Assembly (NCBI GenBank): GCA_028583415.1
Contig: CM053266.1
Span: 43,333,758 to 43,397,757, forward strand
From: Protea cynaroides
Taxonomy: Eukaryota; Streptophyta; Magnoliopsida; Proteales; Proteaceae
DNA: 64,000 bases
Direction of reading: 5' to 3'
Shown one piece after another: positions 32,250 through 47,185 of this stretch (within the stretch, counting starts at the first letter, position 1; the number at the start of each line of letters is the position of its first letter). A program made the position numbers and the translations under genes. Below the pieces are notes generated by a model, which made no database searches, had not been told where the DNA came from, and saw only the letters and a list, made by a program, of their open reading frames with translations.

Positions 32250-35200
32250 ATGATGGGACTTCCTAAAAGCTCTTTGCCTGTTTGCCCTAGAAATCAGCAT
32301 TGCTCGCAGTGGGCTAGAATCTATGTGAAGTATTGTCTTTGCGGTGTAAAAGATGGAATTTCGTTAACTCTAGGCATGCTTAGTGTGATCAGCTGGGGTA
32401 TTGCTGAGGTGCCTCAAATCATCACAAGCTACAAACAGAAGTCGGTAGAGGGGCTTTCCATTGGTTTCCTGATGACATGGATAATTGGGTAAGAGTTGTA
32501 TACCTCACTGTTCTTTTGTATTTTATATAGCCGTTACAATCCTTGCTATAGATTTGTTCATGGAAGATGACCATTCTTCTACAAAATATTTGTTCAAAAG
32601 TTTCAACGAGACTATCAACCCAATCTGTAAACACTGTTTATGTTCTAGTGGAATTTGTGTTCCCAATAGCCAGTAAGTAACACTAGATTTTCCTGCCTTA
32701 CATATCTATTATGGTGTTCCCGGTAGTAAGGAAAACTCAATTGTTGCTTCAAATTCAAAGTTCAAACCAGTCTGATGTTATTAGAAAATACGCAAATCTA
32801 GTATCTATTTCTGGATATCAACTGGACAAGGGGACATTTTAGATATTATCTTGAGGAAAAAGTGTCCTTTTAGAGTCATATCATAGACTGATTATTTTTT
32901 TATTTTTTTTCAGTTCAGAATCCTTTCGCGGTAAAACAGCATGACATGGATCACTTATGAATGTGTTTGAGATGAAGTCAGTTTTTTGTCAAACAAAAGT
33001 TAGATTAGTTCCATTAGTTCACCTTTGGCAGTGGAGCTTTTTAGATATGGTGTTATTTGAATGTGTTGGTTGAGTCATCTGAAAACCATGCTGCTTATCC
33101 TTGTCTATATCAGTTTATTTATGGTAAATTTATACTGTAATCAATAAAAAATATGGAAGCTTTATAGTGTATGGTTTAGTGACACTTTTCATCACATTGT
33201 CCGTGTATCATAAAAAATTTCTTTTTACTTCTTGTTGAATTTATGTTCTGGTTGAAAGCTGCCTGCTTCTTTATTCTATAGCACCTGACACTTGGCATAT
33301 CTTCTTCTATTATAGAGATCTTTTCAACATTTTTGGCTGTTTGCTGGAGCCAGCCACAGTAAGTTCATCCCTATTTTCCCTTCTTTTTTTTTTTTTTTCA
33401 TTTTATTTTTTCATGTGGAAATACCGGCACCCTGAAATAATGCTGCAAAACTCATACTTAATCAAACCTGCCAAAGCATAGCAGCAGGTCAAATATTTTT
33501 GGGTGGTGTTTAAATGGAGTTAAAAACTAGTAATTTGTTTTGTCTGAAATAGACTTTTCACACACATAATTATCTAGATAGGAGGGTTGATAGACCCATG
33601 ATCTGGTGGACTTTTTAATGCTGAGTTGCTGAAATTAGAGAATATATTAATTCTTGTTTATGCTTGGCAATTATTCCTTATGGCTATGTTTGGAAGGCAA
33701 GAAAAGAAAAAACTAAAGTATTTTGAAAAAAAGGAGAGAGAAAGACATAAAACTAATCATTGCCTTACCATTACTTTTGTCTTATTATGTTTTTCTTTTC
33801 TTTTCTTGCCTTCCAAACATAGCCTACATGTTTTCCAAGTTTTTGAAACTTATTTGATTAACTGTATTTTTATTTTAAAATTTCAGCAAAAAATTAATGA
33901 ATGAATGATAGTTTTGGTGGGAAATTAATTGGCGTTTTTGGCGAGAGTAGTTTCAGATATTCTCACAAATTTTTATTTTAAAATTTCAGCAAAAATTTAA
34001 TGAATGTGTGATAGTTTTGGGGGAAAATTAATTGGCGTTTTTGGCGAGAGTAGTTTCAGATATTTTCACAAAGTTTTCCAAGTTAACTCTCCTTTACAGT
34101 TGCTATCAATTATCTTAGTTTACTTTTAATAATTGGTAACTTATGAGTTTATGACTAATACCATAATTGACTCGTCAAATAATATGAACAACTCACTTAT
34201 TTATCTCAAAGGTGTATCATCCTTACATAGCCCACAGTACTGTGTGATAAGATGTATAATATATTCTATGCTTGCTGATGCCATGAGTTGATTTGACCTA
34301 ACCTGAAGTCCTGAACTGAACCCCTTTTTTGGATCATTATCAGGTCGGTTTAAAAAATTATTGAACTGAACTGTATCTTCTCTACCGTTTCAAAAGTTAA
34401 TTGCGATGAGGTTTAGTTGGCTTACATTCTAAATCCTTACCATGTTCAATTAATATCACCAACAAATTTGGTTATTACTTTTATGCATAATTCAACAACC
34501 AGGGTGGCAATTTTTTATCAAAAGACAGTACCATTCTGGCCAACTCAATCAAAACCAGGTCCCCCCCCAAAAAAAAAAAATATCATCTTTGAAAATTTGG
34601 GTTTGGAACAAGAATAACAAGTCCTACAGTGATTGCCATTTTTCTTTTTCCTACCCCAAATCATTAACTAATCTGCAAGACGATTGATGTGTTTTTAATA
34701 AGTTCAATTTACTACTCTGGTAATAATGAAAAACATTTCAGAATTTAGGGTAAAAGGATAAGGAAGTGGGTTTCTAATGAGAAGACAGCTTGGGAGAAAG
34801 TGGGATTTCAATTCTTCAAGTCCCTTTCTTTAAAATTTAGGATTTTTCGAAGATCACTGCCATTCGTGGGACAGAGGAAGTTGGTTGATTTGAGTTGTAT
34901 ATTTATTATTGTCTTAGTTGGGAAAAGCTTTGTTTTTTAATCAGTTGGTTGTGGGTTCAAACCTTTTGCTTTTCATTTTTGTTGGGATTAATTGTTTTCG
35001 TAGTCATACTCAACAGCAATACTACCTGCAAAATAATTTTGATTTAAATATGATATCTCAGACAAACCAGGTTGGATGTGGACTGGGATAACATGGGACA
35101 TGGACATTATTCTCTGTCCAGTATCCTGGTTTAGTCTTTAGACCAGATTTGGGTTGGACTCATTGCCACAGAAAAGCTACATTGTGCAACAACAGATCAA

Positions 35201-35530
35201 GATTTGTTAGGATATTTGGCTATTTGGCTATTTGCTTGTCACCCGCTACATGCTCGACAAGATAAGTGTAGTTTGGCATGTCTGGTTCTGGAGTGCCAAT
35301 AATGTAGATTTCATTGAAATTCACATTACTGTAACATGGAATCAACATGTCAATACTAATGAAAGTATCATAGATAATCACTTTGTCTATTAATAGGATC
35401 GGTAATTTTTTTCCTAGCTGTAGGCAGTCAATGGATTTCTATTTACTAAACATTTTCTGATCTGTTTTGCAGCTTCCAACGCAGTACTATATGGCAGTGG
35501 TAAGAGTTGCATTACACACACACACAAACG

Positions 35531-35601
<71 letters not shown>

Positions 35602-37459
35602 ACACACATACACACATACACACATGCACGAGCACAAGTGCATGCAAAGATCTCCTAGATGACCTCAAGGCCATAGTGTTGGCATACTGTAATTATGTGG
35701 CAAGTTTCAACTGAAGGACATCTTGCCACATGACTTTATGAAGTTTTTTTTTTTGGTGAAAAACTTTATGAAGCTTAAAAAAGGCTTGAGAAGCAAAATC
35801 AGTTGATACCTTAAAATATTAAGGGAAAAGGATAATATACTGGTGGATATGATTGGATTTGGCTCTGAAATAGACACCTGGCTGATCTACGACAGTATCA
35901 ATCCATCCAATGGTGTGAATTAGTGTAAATGTGGCCCAAACTAGGTTGGCAATCAAGGAAATACTTCCTTAATCAGTTGCTTAAAATACTTTTCTATTTA
36001 AATAAATTTGCACTTAACTTGCACCGATTGTGTTTTGCAGCTATACACAATAAGTACTGTTACTCTGACAGCACAAACTATATACTATCGTCACATCTAT
36101 CACCGCTTGAAATCCCGTAGACAAGACCAGAAGGTCAAACTTTTCTTACTATATGTATCCTTAGCATTGTTGGCTTCTCTGTTGTTGTATGTATCCATAC
36201 CATCATTTCATTATAAAAAAAATTGACCTTATTTATTTATTGATTTATTGTGATTTGTGGCAATCGATTCATGTATCTGCCAAATTTGTTGTAGATCAAG
36301 TAATGCAGGTCATAAGGGGTGAATAATTCCTGTTAAGTAAAAAGTTGAAGAAAACTTTTTCCTGGTCCACAAGTCTCCATGTTACTTTCCTTGGAATGAG
36401 TAAAACAGCCTAGGGTTTCAGATCCTTTATGGCTAAACTACTAGGAAGAGATGTTATGGTTTAAAGAGAGAGAATAAATATTGAAGGAACACATACTGTC
36501 TTAGGCTGATAAAAGACCTAGAAAAAGAAGAAGAAACTTAAGTAGAGTGGGCTGTAGAGAAAAGAAGAAAGATAAACAATGAATCAGCCACATATTGGCT
36601 GATACACTAGCATACCTCATATGAACAAACTCTCATATCTTACTGAATCCTTTGTTTGGAAGATTTTAGGCTTTTTATATCAATAAATCAAGACTGGGGA
36701 AAAGAAAAATTGAAAGGAGACTCCTGACTGCTCTAGGACTCTTAACGTGACTCTTTCTTAAACAAAATAGAAACTTTGAAAGGTAGAAACTTCCTAAAAG
36801 ACTTGTTAAGTGACTTTAGGAATCTTTTAGAAATAGAATAAAATATTCCTAAAACATACCAATGATACTATTGACAAACTTGTCTAAAGTTGTCTCCTGA
36901 AGATATCTCTCATTTTTAGGGGACAACATCACTTTGCTGGAATCATCTCCAGAAAAACATCACTCCAGATATTCTTGCTGTCTTTGCTGGAATGCTCCTG
37001 AAGATATCTCATCTATTATTTACAATGCCCCATTTCTGGTCTCCTTTGGGAGCACATCATCCTCAAGTGCTGGACGTTTTGCCAAAGAATTGGTGATTCA
37101 AGAGGGAATGGAGATGGATCAACAATGCCTTCAGGGTACCACGTGCTGTGACATGGTGGGCAGACTCCCGTTCAGGGCAGCTGTAACTGTATTTGGATGG
37201 AGAGGAACCTTAGAAGATGGTTAGGAAGATCAAGAACCATTCAACATTTTTGGATAGCATAATTTTGAGATCCATGCCAAAGTCATTCCCATCGAGAAAA
37301 TGTGTCCGGATTCCTTTAGGAAAAGATACATTGTGAGAGCCTAGGTCCAATTCATGTGGATAGGATTCCCTCATGAGGTTTCTTTTGTTTCTTCTCGTTT
37401 CATTTGGTCCCCTTCTTGGGGTCCCCAATTGTGGTGCTTGGGCTTATTGAACATAATCT

Positions 37460-37493
<34 letters not shown>

Positions 37494-40400
37494 CAAAGCC
37501 TTATCCCAAATAAATGGGGTCAGTTATATGGATTCTTGTCCGCCAATCAGCTTTGTTCGATGTCATACTTGAAGCAAGGCCTAAGCTATACATGTCTTTC
37601 TTCACTACCTCTCCTAGAGTCATCTTAGGTCTACCCCTAGCTCTTTTAGATCCTTTAATCTGAATCAAATCACTCCTCCGAACGAGAGTATCTAACGGCC
37701 TCCGTTGAACATGGCTATACCATCTCAAATGACTTTGTCGTAGTTTATCATGTATCGGCGCTACTCCCAAATCAGTTCTAATACGATCATTCCTTACCTT
37801 ATCCTTCTTAGTTTTTCCATACATCTTTATTCTTATCTCAACTACACTAAGTTTATCTATATGATGCTTCTTAATTGCCCAACATTCTGCACCATACATC
37901 ATAGGAGGTCGAATGACTGTCCTATAAAATTTTCCTTTAAGTTTTAAATGAATACGCCGATCACACAACATTCCAGACATTCTCAAGGAAATTTCTGATG
38001 CGGATAATAGCAGCAATGCATTTTTCATGGGTTGAGCTGGTAACATGTGTTATACTTAGTTTAGTAATACGACAATGTTTTATGTCATGTGGATATTCCT
38101 ACAAAACCTTAACAGTAATTTCTGTTAATTGCACAACTCATTTTTATTAGTAGTCTTCATTAGGTCATTGATAAACAATGTAATGAGGACATCGACACCT
38201 ATTAATACTAGGATTCCTAGTAGATTTAGGATTCCTAGTAATATTAGGATTCGTAGTTGATTTAGGATTCCTAGTAATATTAGGATTCTTAGTTGATTTA
38301 GGACTCTTCTGTTTTTTTTTTATTTATTTATTTATTTTATTTCTGTTTGGTGGACCCCACACAGTAACATGGGTTAGTTTGTTCTCATTTAGATTAGTGG
38401 ACCCCACCCCCTCTATGTGATCCACGATTGAGTATGTTTTAGCTAGAGTTGTTTTAGGACTTTATTTTTATTGAGATTTTAGAATCATAATGTTATTAGG
38501 AGTGTAAGCCTTATATAGGCTCTTTTTTCATGAATAAAATTAAGATGATGATTATTGATAATAGAAAAAAATAGAAAGCGAAAAATTGCTCTCGGCTCTC
38601 TCCCTCTTTCTCGTCTCTCTTGCAAGTACAACAACCATCTCCCTCTTCTCTATCAGGTATGCAAGCCATCCAGCCTCCTCTCTCTCTCTCTCAGTTTCTC
38701 TCCTGTAATCAGGACAGGTACGTCCCCTTCCCATGAATCTGTGGACATATTCATTCCTTCCTTCTCTCTCTTATTTTTCCTCCCTCCCCTCTTTCTGGTT
38801 GCAGAAATTTTCCATACTGCTCTCGGCAGTAACCCTTGTTCCCCTCTCTTTTTTATTGTTGTTTGGTTACTGGTTATAAAGAAATTGACCCAAGAATCTC
38901 TGTTGTGACTCTAACAGTACAGTAAGCCTTAGTTCTTTTAGTGTTTCCTTATACCCACCATTTTCTGTTACCCATTATCATAGTGATAACCTGCTGTTAG
39001 GTTATATATTTTTGTTCTAGTACATTATGTTGAGCTGTAACTCTAATCTACATAATTTCTGTCATAGTGAATGTCAAGTTAGTGCTTACTAACGTGGGCA
39101 ACCACTTTGATAGCATCGTTACAGCTGAACCTTCATATTTAGCATGTTATGATTAGGATTTCATCTCTTTAATTATTGGGAAGTTACTGTTTTTATATGT
39201 TCATGGGTTTATTTAATCATTAGGCATTTAATCTTGTTAGTTTTAGGAGTTTTGAAATCTTTTGCACATTAGTACTTCTTAACCTATCGTTTATTATGAA
39301 CATGACATGAAACCTGATTAATAATTGCTTAGTTGATCATGTTACTTGGCTTTATACTATTCTTTACTTGTGGTTATCATGATACTAATCTCGTAAGCAT
39401 GTCATGTACGTTGCTGCCCATGACAGTCCCTACACATTAGTTAAATATTTCTTTAATCCTTCTGTTAGTTTGTCGTGTTAGAGTAGGGTAAACTAGAGAC
39501 CTAGGTTAGCCTACATCAGTTTGGTATCAGAGCCATCAACAAAATCACCGTTAAGTATAGGTTTCTTATACCTAGACTTGATGACATGCTAGACATGATG
39601 GCTGGAGTGAAAATATTTTCCAAGATTGACCTTAAGAGTGGGTATCACCAAATTCGGGTTAGACCTGGTGATGAGTGGAAGACTGCCTTCAAAACAAAGG
39701 ACGGTCTATATGAGTGGTTTGTCATGCCTTTTGGTTTGACCAATGCACCTAGTACATTTATGAGAATTATGAATCAGGTGCTACGACCATACAATGGCAA
39801 GTTCTTAGTGGTTAACTTTGATGATATCCTCATATTCAGTAAAACACAAACCACTCACTTAGATCACTTACGTCAAGGCTTTCAAACACTTCTAAATGAA
39901 AAACTTTATGTAAATTTAAAGAAGTGTACCTTTATGAGTGATTAAGTCATTTTCTTAGGATTTATTGTTTCAGAACAAGGAGTATCTGCTGATCCTGAAA
40001 AATAAAAGCAATTATTGAATGGCCTGAACCTACTAACATCCATGAAGTGCGAAGTTTTCACGGCTTAACAACCTTTTATAGGCGGTTCATCCAACGGTTT
40101 AGTGTCATCAGGGCTCCCATCACTGATTGCATAAAAAAAGGGGAGTTCCAATGGACTAAAGGAGCTACTAAGGCTTTTGTAAAAATCAAAAAGTTGATGA
40201 CTGAATCACCCGTTCTACGTCTCCCTGATTTCTCCAAAGTTTTTGAAGTGCAATGTGATGCCTCTGGCACTGGGATTGGTGGCGTCCTTGTTCAAGAAGG
40301 ACATCATGTTGCTTATTTTAGTGAGAAGCTTAATGAAGCCAAGCAACGGTACTCCACCTATGATAAAGAATTCTACGCGGTTGTCAAAGCTTTGCGCTAT

Positions 40401-43400
40401 TGGCGACACTATCTCTTACCATAAGAATTTGTTTTATATTCAGACCACCAAGCATTGAAATATTTGAGTTCTCAAACCAAACTGAACCCTAGACATGCCA
40501 AGTGGGCTGAATTCTTACAAGAGTACACCTTTGTGCTCAAACATAAACCTGGTGTTGATAACACTGCTGCTGATGCGTTAAATAGGGTTCACATGCCAAT
40601 CTTTCCATAGAAAGTAAAAAATCAGGCTAAGGCATTGCTCTAAACCATGAGTATTGAGGTTGTAGGATTTGAGCAAATTAAGAAACAGTATCCTACATGC
40701 CTAGATTTTAGTGAGCCTTATACCTCTCTGAGCGAAGATCCATCTGCAAATCACTCAGATTACCTACTCAGAGATGGATTCCTTTTTAAAGGAACTCGGT
40801 TGTGTATTCCCAGGACTTCATTAAGAGATTTTCTAATCTGGGAATTACATGCTGGTGGGGTAGCCGGTCATTTCGGTCGAGATAAAACCATTGCCCTTGT
40901 TGAGGACCGATTTTACTGGCCTAACCTGAAGAGGGATGTATCTCGAATTATTAGCTAGTGTCGAACATGTCAAACTGTTAAACAACAGAAGAAAAATACT
41001 GCCTGTATACTCCTCTTCCTATTCCTCATATCCCATGGCAGGATTTGAGTATGGTCTTTGTGCTAGGATTACCGAGGACTTCGAGAGGTCATGATTCTGT
41101 TTTTGTGGTAGTAGACCGCTTCTGAAAGATGACCCATTTTATTCCATGCTCAAAGACTTTTGATGCCTCTGTTGTAGCCAAACTCTTCTTTAGTGAGGTC
41201 GTCAAGTATCATGGTTTACCTAAGACAATAGTGTCAGATAGGGATGTCAAGTTCACTAGTCATTTCTGGCGAACTTTGTGGCGCATGTTAGGTACTAAAC
41301 TCTGTTTTTCATCAGCTTTCTACCCTTAGACCGATGGTCAAACTGAAGTCATAAATAGGAGTTTAGGAAATCTGTTACGTTGTCTAATAGGTGAACACCT
41401 TACTAGTTGGGACCGTGTCCTTACCCAAGCCGAGTTTGCGTACAACCTTTTAAAAAATAGAACCACTGGTTTGTCCCCCTTTGAGGTTTAGGTCATCAGC
41501 CCAGGACCCCCATGGACCTTATCCCTGTTGTGTCTAGCTCTAGGACATCCCAGTTAGTCGAGTCTTTTGTGCATGACTTGCATACAGAGATTAGACGCAG
41601 GATAACTTTAAGTAACGAACAATATAAATCTAGGGCAGATGTGCATCGACGATTGCAAGAGTTTCAAGAGGGTGACATGGTAATGGTCAGAATTAAACCA
41701 CAATGTTTTGTCAAAGGAAAGTCAAGCAAGTTACATGCTCGCAGTGCAGGACCTTTCAAAATTCTTAAGCGAGTGGGAGCGAATGCTTATGTGCTAGAGC
41801 TACCTCCGGACATGGGAATCAGCAACATTTTCAATGTTGAGGACCTGGTTTCCTACCATGACCCTGCTACTGCCCCTTCAGTTTATCCTAATAGCCTTGA
41901 GGCTTTTCCTTTCATCGCTGATACTTTTGCATCCGACCCTATTAACCATCATACTACCTCTACCCCTCCTATACCTCATATAGAGCAGCGAGTCAAGGAG
42001 ATTGAGGAGATTATTGATGAGCGAGTCACTGCTACCCATACTGGCGGTTTTCGAGAGTTTTTAGTTCGATGGCGTAGACGACAAGATATTGATTGTACGT
42101 GGGTTTCTATGGAGGAACTACAGCGACTCGACCCGGATATGCTTGAGCATTATATCAGTGCCTCACCTGAGGTGACATTTTCCAGACCGGGACAAGTTGA
42201 TGACGACATCCTGGCAAACCGACCTTTTCGAGTGTACCAGCAGCGGAGATGGAGACATCAGACTTCCCCTCCTCTCTTGTGGGTTGACGATGCATTCTGA
42301 GGATATCACCTAGCTAGGGGCAGTGGTGATGAGTTCCTAGTCAAGCGCAGCAGTTTGTGGATCATGCCATTTTATTCACCGGAGGTGAATTCTTCCCAGC
42401 CGGGGAGAATTAATGAGGACAACGACACCTAGTAATACTAGGATTCCTAGTAGATTTAGGATTCCTAGTAATATTAGGATTCCTAGTTGATTTAGGATTC
42501 CTAGTAATATTAGGATTCCTAGTTGATTTAGGACTCTTCTGTTATTTTTTATTATTTATTTATTTATTTTATTTCTGGTTGGTGGACCCCACATAGTAAC
42601 GTGAGTTAGTTTGATCTCATTTAGATTAGTGGACCCCACCCCCTCTATGTGATCCACGATTGAGTATGTTTTAGTTAGAGTTGTTTTAGGACTTTATTTT
42701 TATTGAGATTTTAGAATCATAATGTTATTAGGAGTGTAAGCCTTATATAGGCTCTTTTTTCATGAATAAAATTCAGATGATGATTATTGATAACAGAAAA
42801 AAATAGAAAGCAGAAAATTGCTCTCGGCTCTCTCCCTCTTTCTCGTCTCTCTCTTTCTTCTCTATCAGGTATGCAAGCCATCCAGCCTCCTCTCTCTCTC
42901 TCAGTTTCTCTCCTGTGATCAGGACAGGTACGTCCCCTTCCCCTGAATCTGTGGACAGATTCATTCCTTCCTTCTCTCTCTTATTTTTCCTCCCTCCCCT
43001 CTTTCTGGTTGCAAAAATTTCCCATACTGCTCTCGGCAGTACCCCTTGTTCCCCTCTCTTTTTTGTTGCTGTTTGGTTACTGGTTATAAAGAAATTGACC
43101 CAAGAATCCCTGCTGTAACTCTAACAGTACAGTATGCCTTAGTTCTTTTAGTGTTTCCTTATTCCCACCATTTTCTGTTACCCATTATCATAGTGATAAC
43201 CTGCTGTTGGGTTATTTATTTTTGTTCGAGTACATTATGTTGAGCTGTAACTCTAATCTACATAATTTCTGCCATAGTGAATGCCAAGTTAGTGCTTACT
43301 AACGTGGGCAGCCACTTTGATAGCATCGTTACAGCTGAACCTTCATATTTAGCATGTTATGATTAGGATTTCATCTCTTTAATTATTGGGAAGTTACTGT

Positions 43401-46400
43401 TTTTACATGTTCATGGGTTTATCTAATCATTAGGCATTTAATCTTGTTAGTTTTAGGAGTTTTGAAATCTTTTGCACATTAGTACTTCTTAACCTATCGT
43501 TTATTATGAACATGACATGAAACCTAATTAATAATTGCTTAGTTGATCATGTTACTTGGCTTATACTATTCTTTACTTGTGGTTATCATGATACTAATCT
43601 CATAAGCATGTCATGGGCGTTGCTGCCCATAATAGTCCCTACACATTAGTTTATTATTTCTTTAATCTTTCTATTAGTTTGTCGTGTTAGAGTAGGGTAA
43701 ATTAGAGACCCTAGGTTAGCCTACATCACAATGGACACTACCTGATGCAGTTACCACATAATATACAGATTTGGAATTAATAATGTAATTAGAGAACTAT
43801 CTTGTTCAAAAAGAAAAGAAATAATGATATACAAATGACCACACTTACTCACTTAAGCGTTGTGGACTGTATTTAATTCGTTTTATAGTTGAGAGAATAC
43901 TCGTGCCTTCATCCTCTATTTGTTCCAGTACATGAACATGATGTTTCAACTTCAGGCTCCATTGATTGGTTGAAGTGTGGTTTGACCTGTATGTTTCAGA
44001 CAATTATAGTAATTGATTCATTCCTTACTGCATTACACTTTTTGTGACTATTATTTTTCCTTCACTGCAATTTATAATGTCATTGGTTATGTTCACGTTT
44101 CCAGACTCCTCTTTTTCTGTTGCTTGCTGGCTGATGGGTTTGTGGATATAGGGTGGTTTGCCTTCTCAAAAAGAGACAATTGATGAAGACAGTACAGTTA
44201 CTGAGAATCAAACCAAGTTTGGTGATGGAGTACTGACGAGCTCACCGATTGCAGTCGTTTCTCCTGATGATCCCCATGGAAGAACATTTTATTACGTGTA
44301 ATTCTCTTGTCCTTGAAATCATAAGGGTGCAGAACAATGTGCTGACTTTATTAGTCAATGTTGTTGTCTAAATCTTGTTCCCTAATGATCTCCCCACCCC
44401 TCCCCCCTATATCTATCCTTCCTCTGCATAATTCTTGCTCCTAATATTATTCGTTAACTGGTCACTATCTTTTCAGTCAAGTAAACTAAGGATCATGTAT
44501 TTTAAGTATTTTAATGAAGTATAGGGAAAAGATTGAAATGATTGTATAGTTCTGTTGTTGCATATCTTCCATTCCAGCCACGTGGATAGATAATTTGTTA
44601 AATCTACACTATACATGAAATAGTCTTGACCTAGATAGTAATGCCATGCTGCCAGTAAGCTCAATACCCCATGAAGCATCATCTACTGGGTTCTTCCACT
44701 TGTAGCTCATGTCAAAGTCTTAAATCCTTAACTGAAATTAGTATAGTATCACAGATATTTTGGAAACACATGCAATTTGTTAGTATTCCATGAAATGATC
44801 AAAAAAAAAATCAGTAAAGCACACTTCTGTGTAATTTTTCCTTTTTCTTTACTTCTAATCTTGTTTTGGAAAGGCAAGAAAGATATATTGAGTGAATGAT
44901 ATAGGAGAGCAATGCAATTTGAGTTATGATAGCATTCAGCTTAAGAAAAAGGAAAGAAACAGAAGACATAAGAGCAGCATGTAACCACCTAGGACCCAAA
45001 ACATCTCATTAAGCAACAACTTCTGGCTCAAGACTGTGACTTCTGAAGCTTTATTTTAGTATATTATTATATTTTCCATATAGAGTGTTGTAATATGGGT
45101 ACAAAGGTTGAATTGTCTCGTAGAGTTTTTTTGTCTTTGTACTCATTCTAGATTGTTCACCTCCATATTATGAATAAAGCTGGCCTATGTCCCATTAGAC
45201 ACAAGTCATTACATCAATTCAACAGAGAGGAACTAATGGAAGATACCAAGCGGCCCATTTTGGTAAGCTTATTAAAGCAGCCCATTCTCATTGTACAATG
45301 TAGAATGATGATGTGGCAATTCTGATAGTTGAATAGACATTACATGCTCTGGATTAGCCATATGTCCAATTTCAGAGCGTAATTCAATCAAATACCCTCT
45401 GTGTATTGGCATGCGTCCCCATCTCTGTCCATGCACACTTACAGTACTCTGATCACTACTGTGCACTTCCCATAGTCCTGATTTTTCAAACTATATTTTA
45501 CCACTTGGCAAATTCTGTTTTGGGCTGAAATTTTATATGTAATGAGGGGATCTTGTCCACCTGCCCACAAAATTTGGGTCTCATTTGATCTGCCATGTGG
45601 CAGATATTTGGGCCGACTTGACAAGCTTATTAAGGCAGGCCATTCTGAAAAGTTTTACCCTCCAAAAGAATAACTGCATTTCAAATGGAGCTTCATGACA
45701 GCGACAGAATTCAAAATTTAAATGCCTTTTCAAGTTACTGAATCTTTGCTTAGTATGATCTATATAACAAGGAGAGTCATTGTCCAAAATTATATAAAAT
45801 CTCTGTAACTTTCGTTGCAAGTGCTGTCTCCAATACCCACATCTGTATTTTGTCATTGTTACCTGCCTTGGAATCTTAGGTAATGGGAGAGGAAATCACA
45901 TTCTGCATCTATTAAAAATGTTTAAATAAATATAATTATCAAATTAATAAAGTTATAATTCTCAATCATTTAAATCATATGGTAAAAGAACTAAATTCTG
46001 GAAAAGAGAAGGGGGAATATTTACACACCTTAATGAGATTAATGCATTTGGTTTTCTTGTTCTTCACTGCAAGCACTTGAATTGGAACTGTCAAATTTTT
46101 GGGTTGCATGTGTTTTATCTGTCAACTATCCTTTCTAATTTAGATTTTTTAATTTGGGGTCACTGGGTGTGCAGGTCAGCGAGATCTCTGTCAAAGAGTC
46201 TTACACCTACGGCAGGATCATATTTAACGAGATCGCCAGTCACATTCCTCGATCGACATTCTATTGAAGAGCCCTTGCTTAATGAAATTGATTCTACAAA
46301 ATCTGCATTAGCTGGAAGAAATAAAAGAATTCTTTGTGTGGTGAGCTATTGATCAGAACTCGGTAGCATTCATTTGTTTCCGATTGTGGCATTATCATTA

Positions 46401-47151
46401 AAAGTTATTTTGTTGCAGGTCTCTGCAGTGACATTATTCGTCAAAATGTTTGGTCTCTACCTTTCTGAGCATAATAGATCTGACATTGCTATAGAGAAAC
46501 CAGCTGGAGTCGTAATTCGTGTAGGAAGAAAGCTTTTCCAGGTAGATTATGCAATTACTAATCTTCTAGCGACAAAGCACCTTGTGATGCCCAAGGTGTA
46601 GGTCGCTTGGGAAAGAGGGGGAGGGGGAGGGGGGGAAGAAGAGGAGAAAATATTACCAATGAACTGATATGCATACCCAAAATGGGCATATTTTTTTCAA
46701 CATATGGATGCTTTGTGGCCTTCCTTACTGTGTCTTGGCTAGGTGTCACCTAGGTGCCAAGTCACCTGGCCACCTCTATGTGCTTTTTTATTCCCCCTCC
46801 TTCCGGTATGCATCAGTAGCTCATTTGATTTTCTTTGGATTGGATGTCCAGAATGGTGGTGGATTATTATTGGTTAATGAAGTTGAAGATCACAGTGGCA
46901 TCGGAACCTTTCTTGGTTGGGCAATGGCAGCTATATACATGGGTGGACGGTTTCCTCAGATTTTCTTAAATGTGAGATTCTGGTTGTTTTCATTTCTATA
47001 CATCTTCTTCATCATTCAACATTCCCATCTTCCAATGAAGTATATCGATTAGGATGATAGATGATGGTTTGTTGGGATATCCATTATGTTGCCATTTATT
47101 ACATTGGCATTGCAAGTTTTTGATGCCTGAGAAAAGATCCCCCCCCCCCAC

Positions 47152-47185
<34 letters not shown>

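Larger units (their letters stand above)
38181..43728 (+). mobile_element. chromovirus Gypsy retrotransposon lacking gag and protease, in intron 4
   Basis: LTRs at 38181-39518 and 42411-43728 start TAATGAGGAC and end CTACATCA. The target duplication CAATG is at 38176-38180 and 43729-43733. PBS and polypurine tract are present. The interior opens at once with RT, so gag and protease are deleted, and runs RT, RNase H, integrase, chromodomain. In-frame stops (for example after CTFMSD, HYLLP and SRIIS) make it inactive. It is in the sense direction of the host gene and accounts for most of the 8-kb intron. Closely similar LTRs point to a relatively recent insertion. Confidence 0.93.

Noticed and set aside
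35467..35658. Ser-Leu/Thr-His repeat frame
   Set aside because: Translation of a (CT)n(CA)n microsatellite; only its first 27 bases after 35472 are a real exon of the PQ-loop gene.
37210..37428. Short frame 'MGTPRRGPNETRRNKRNL' and 36934-37224 frame in intron 4
   Set aside because: No family recognised, located in the intron of the PQ-loop gene beside LINE debris; no splice logic links them to the gene.
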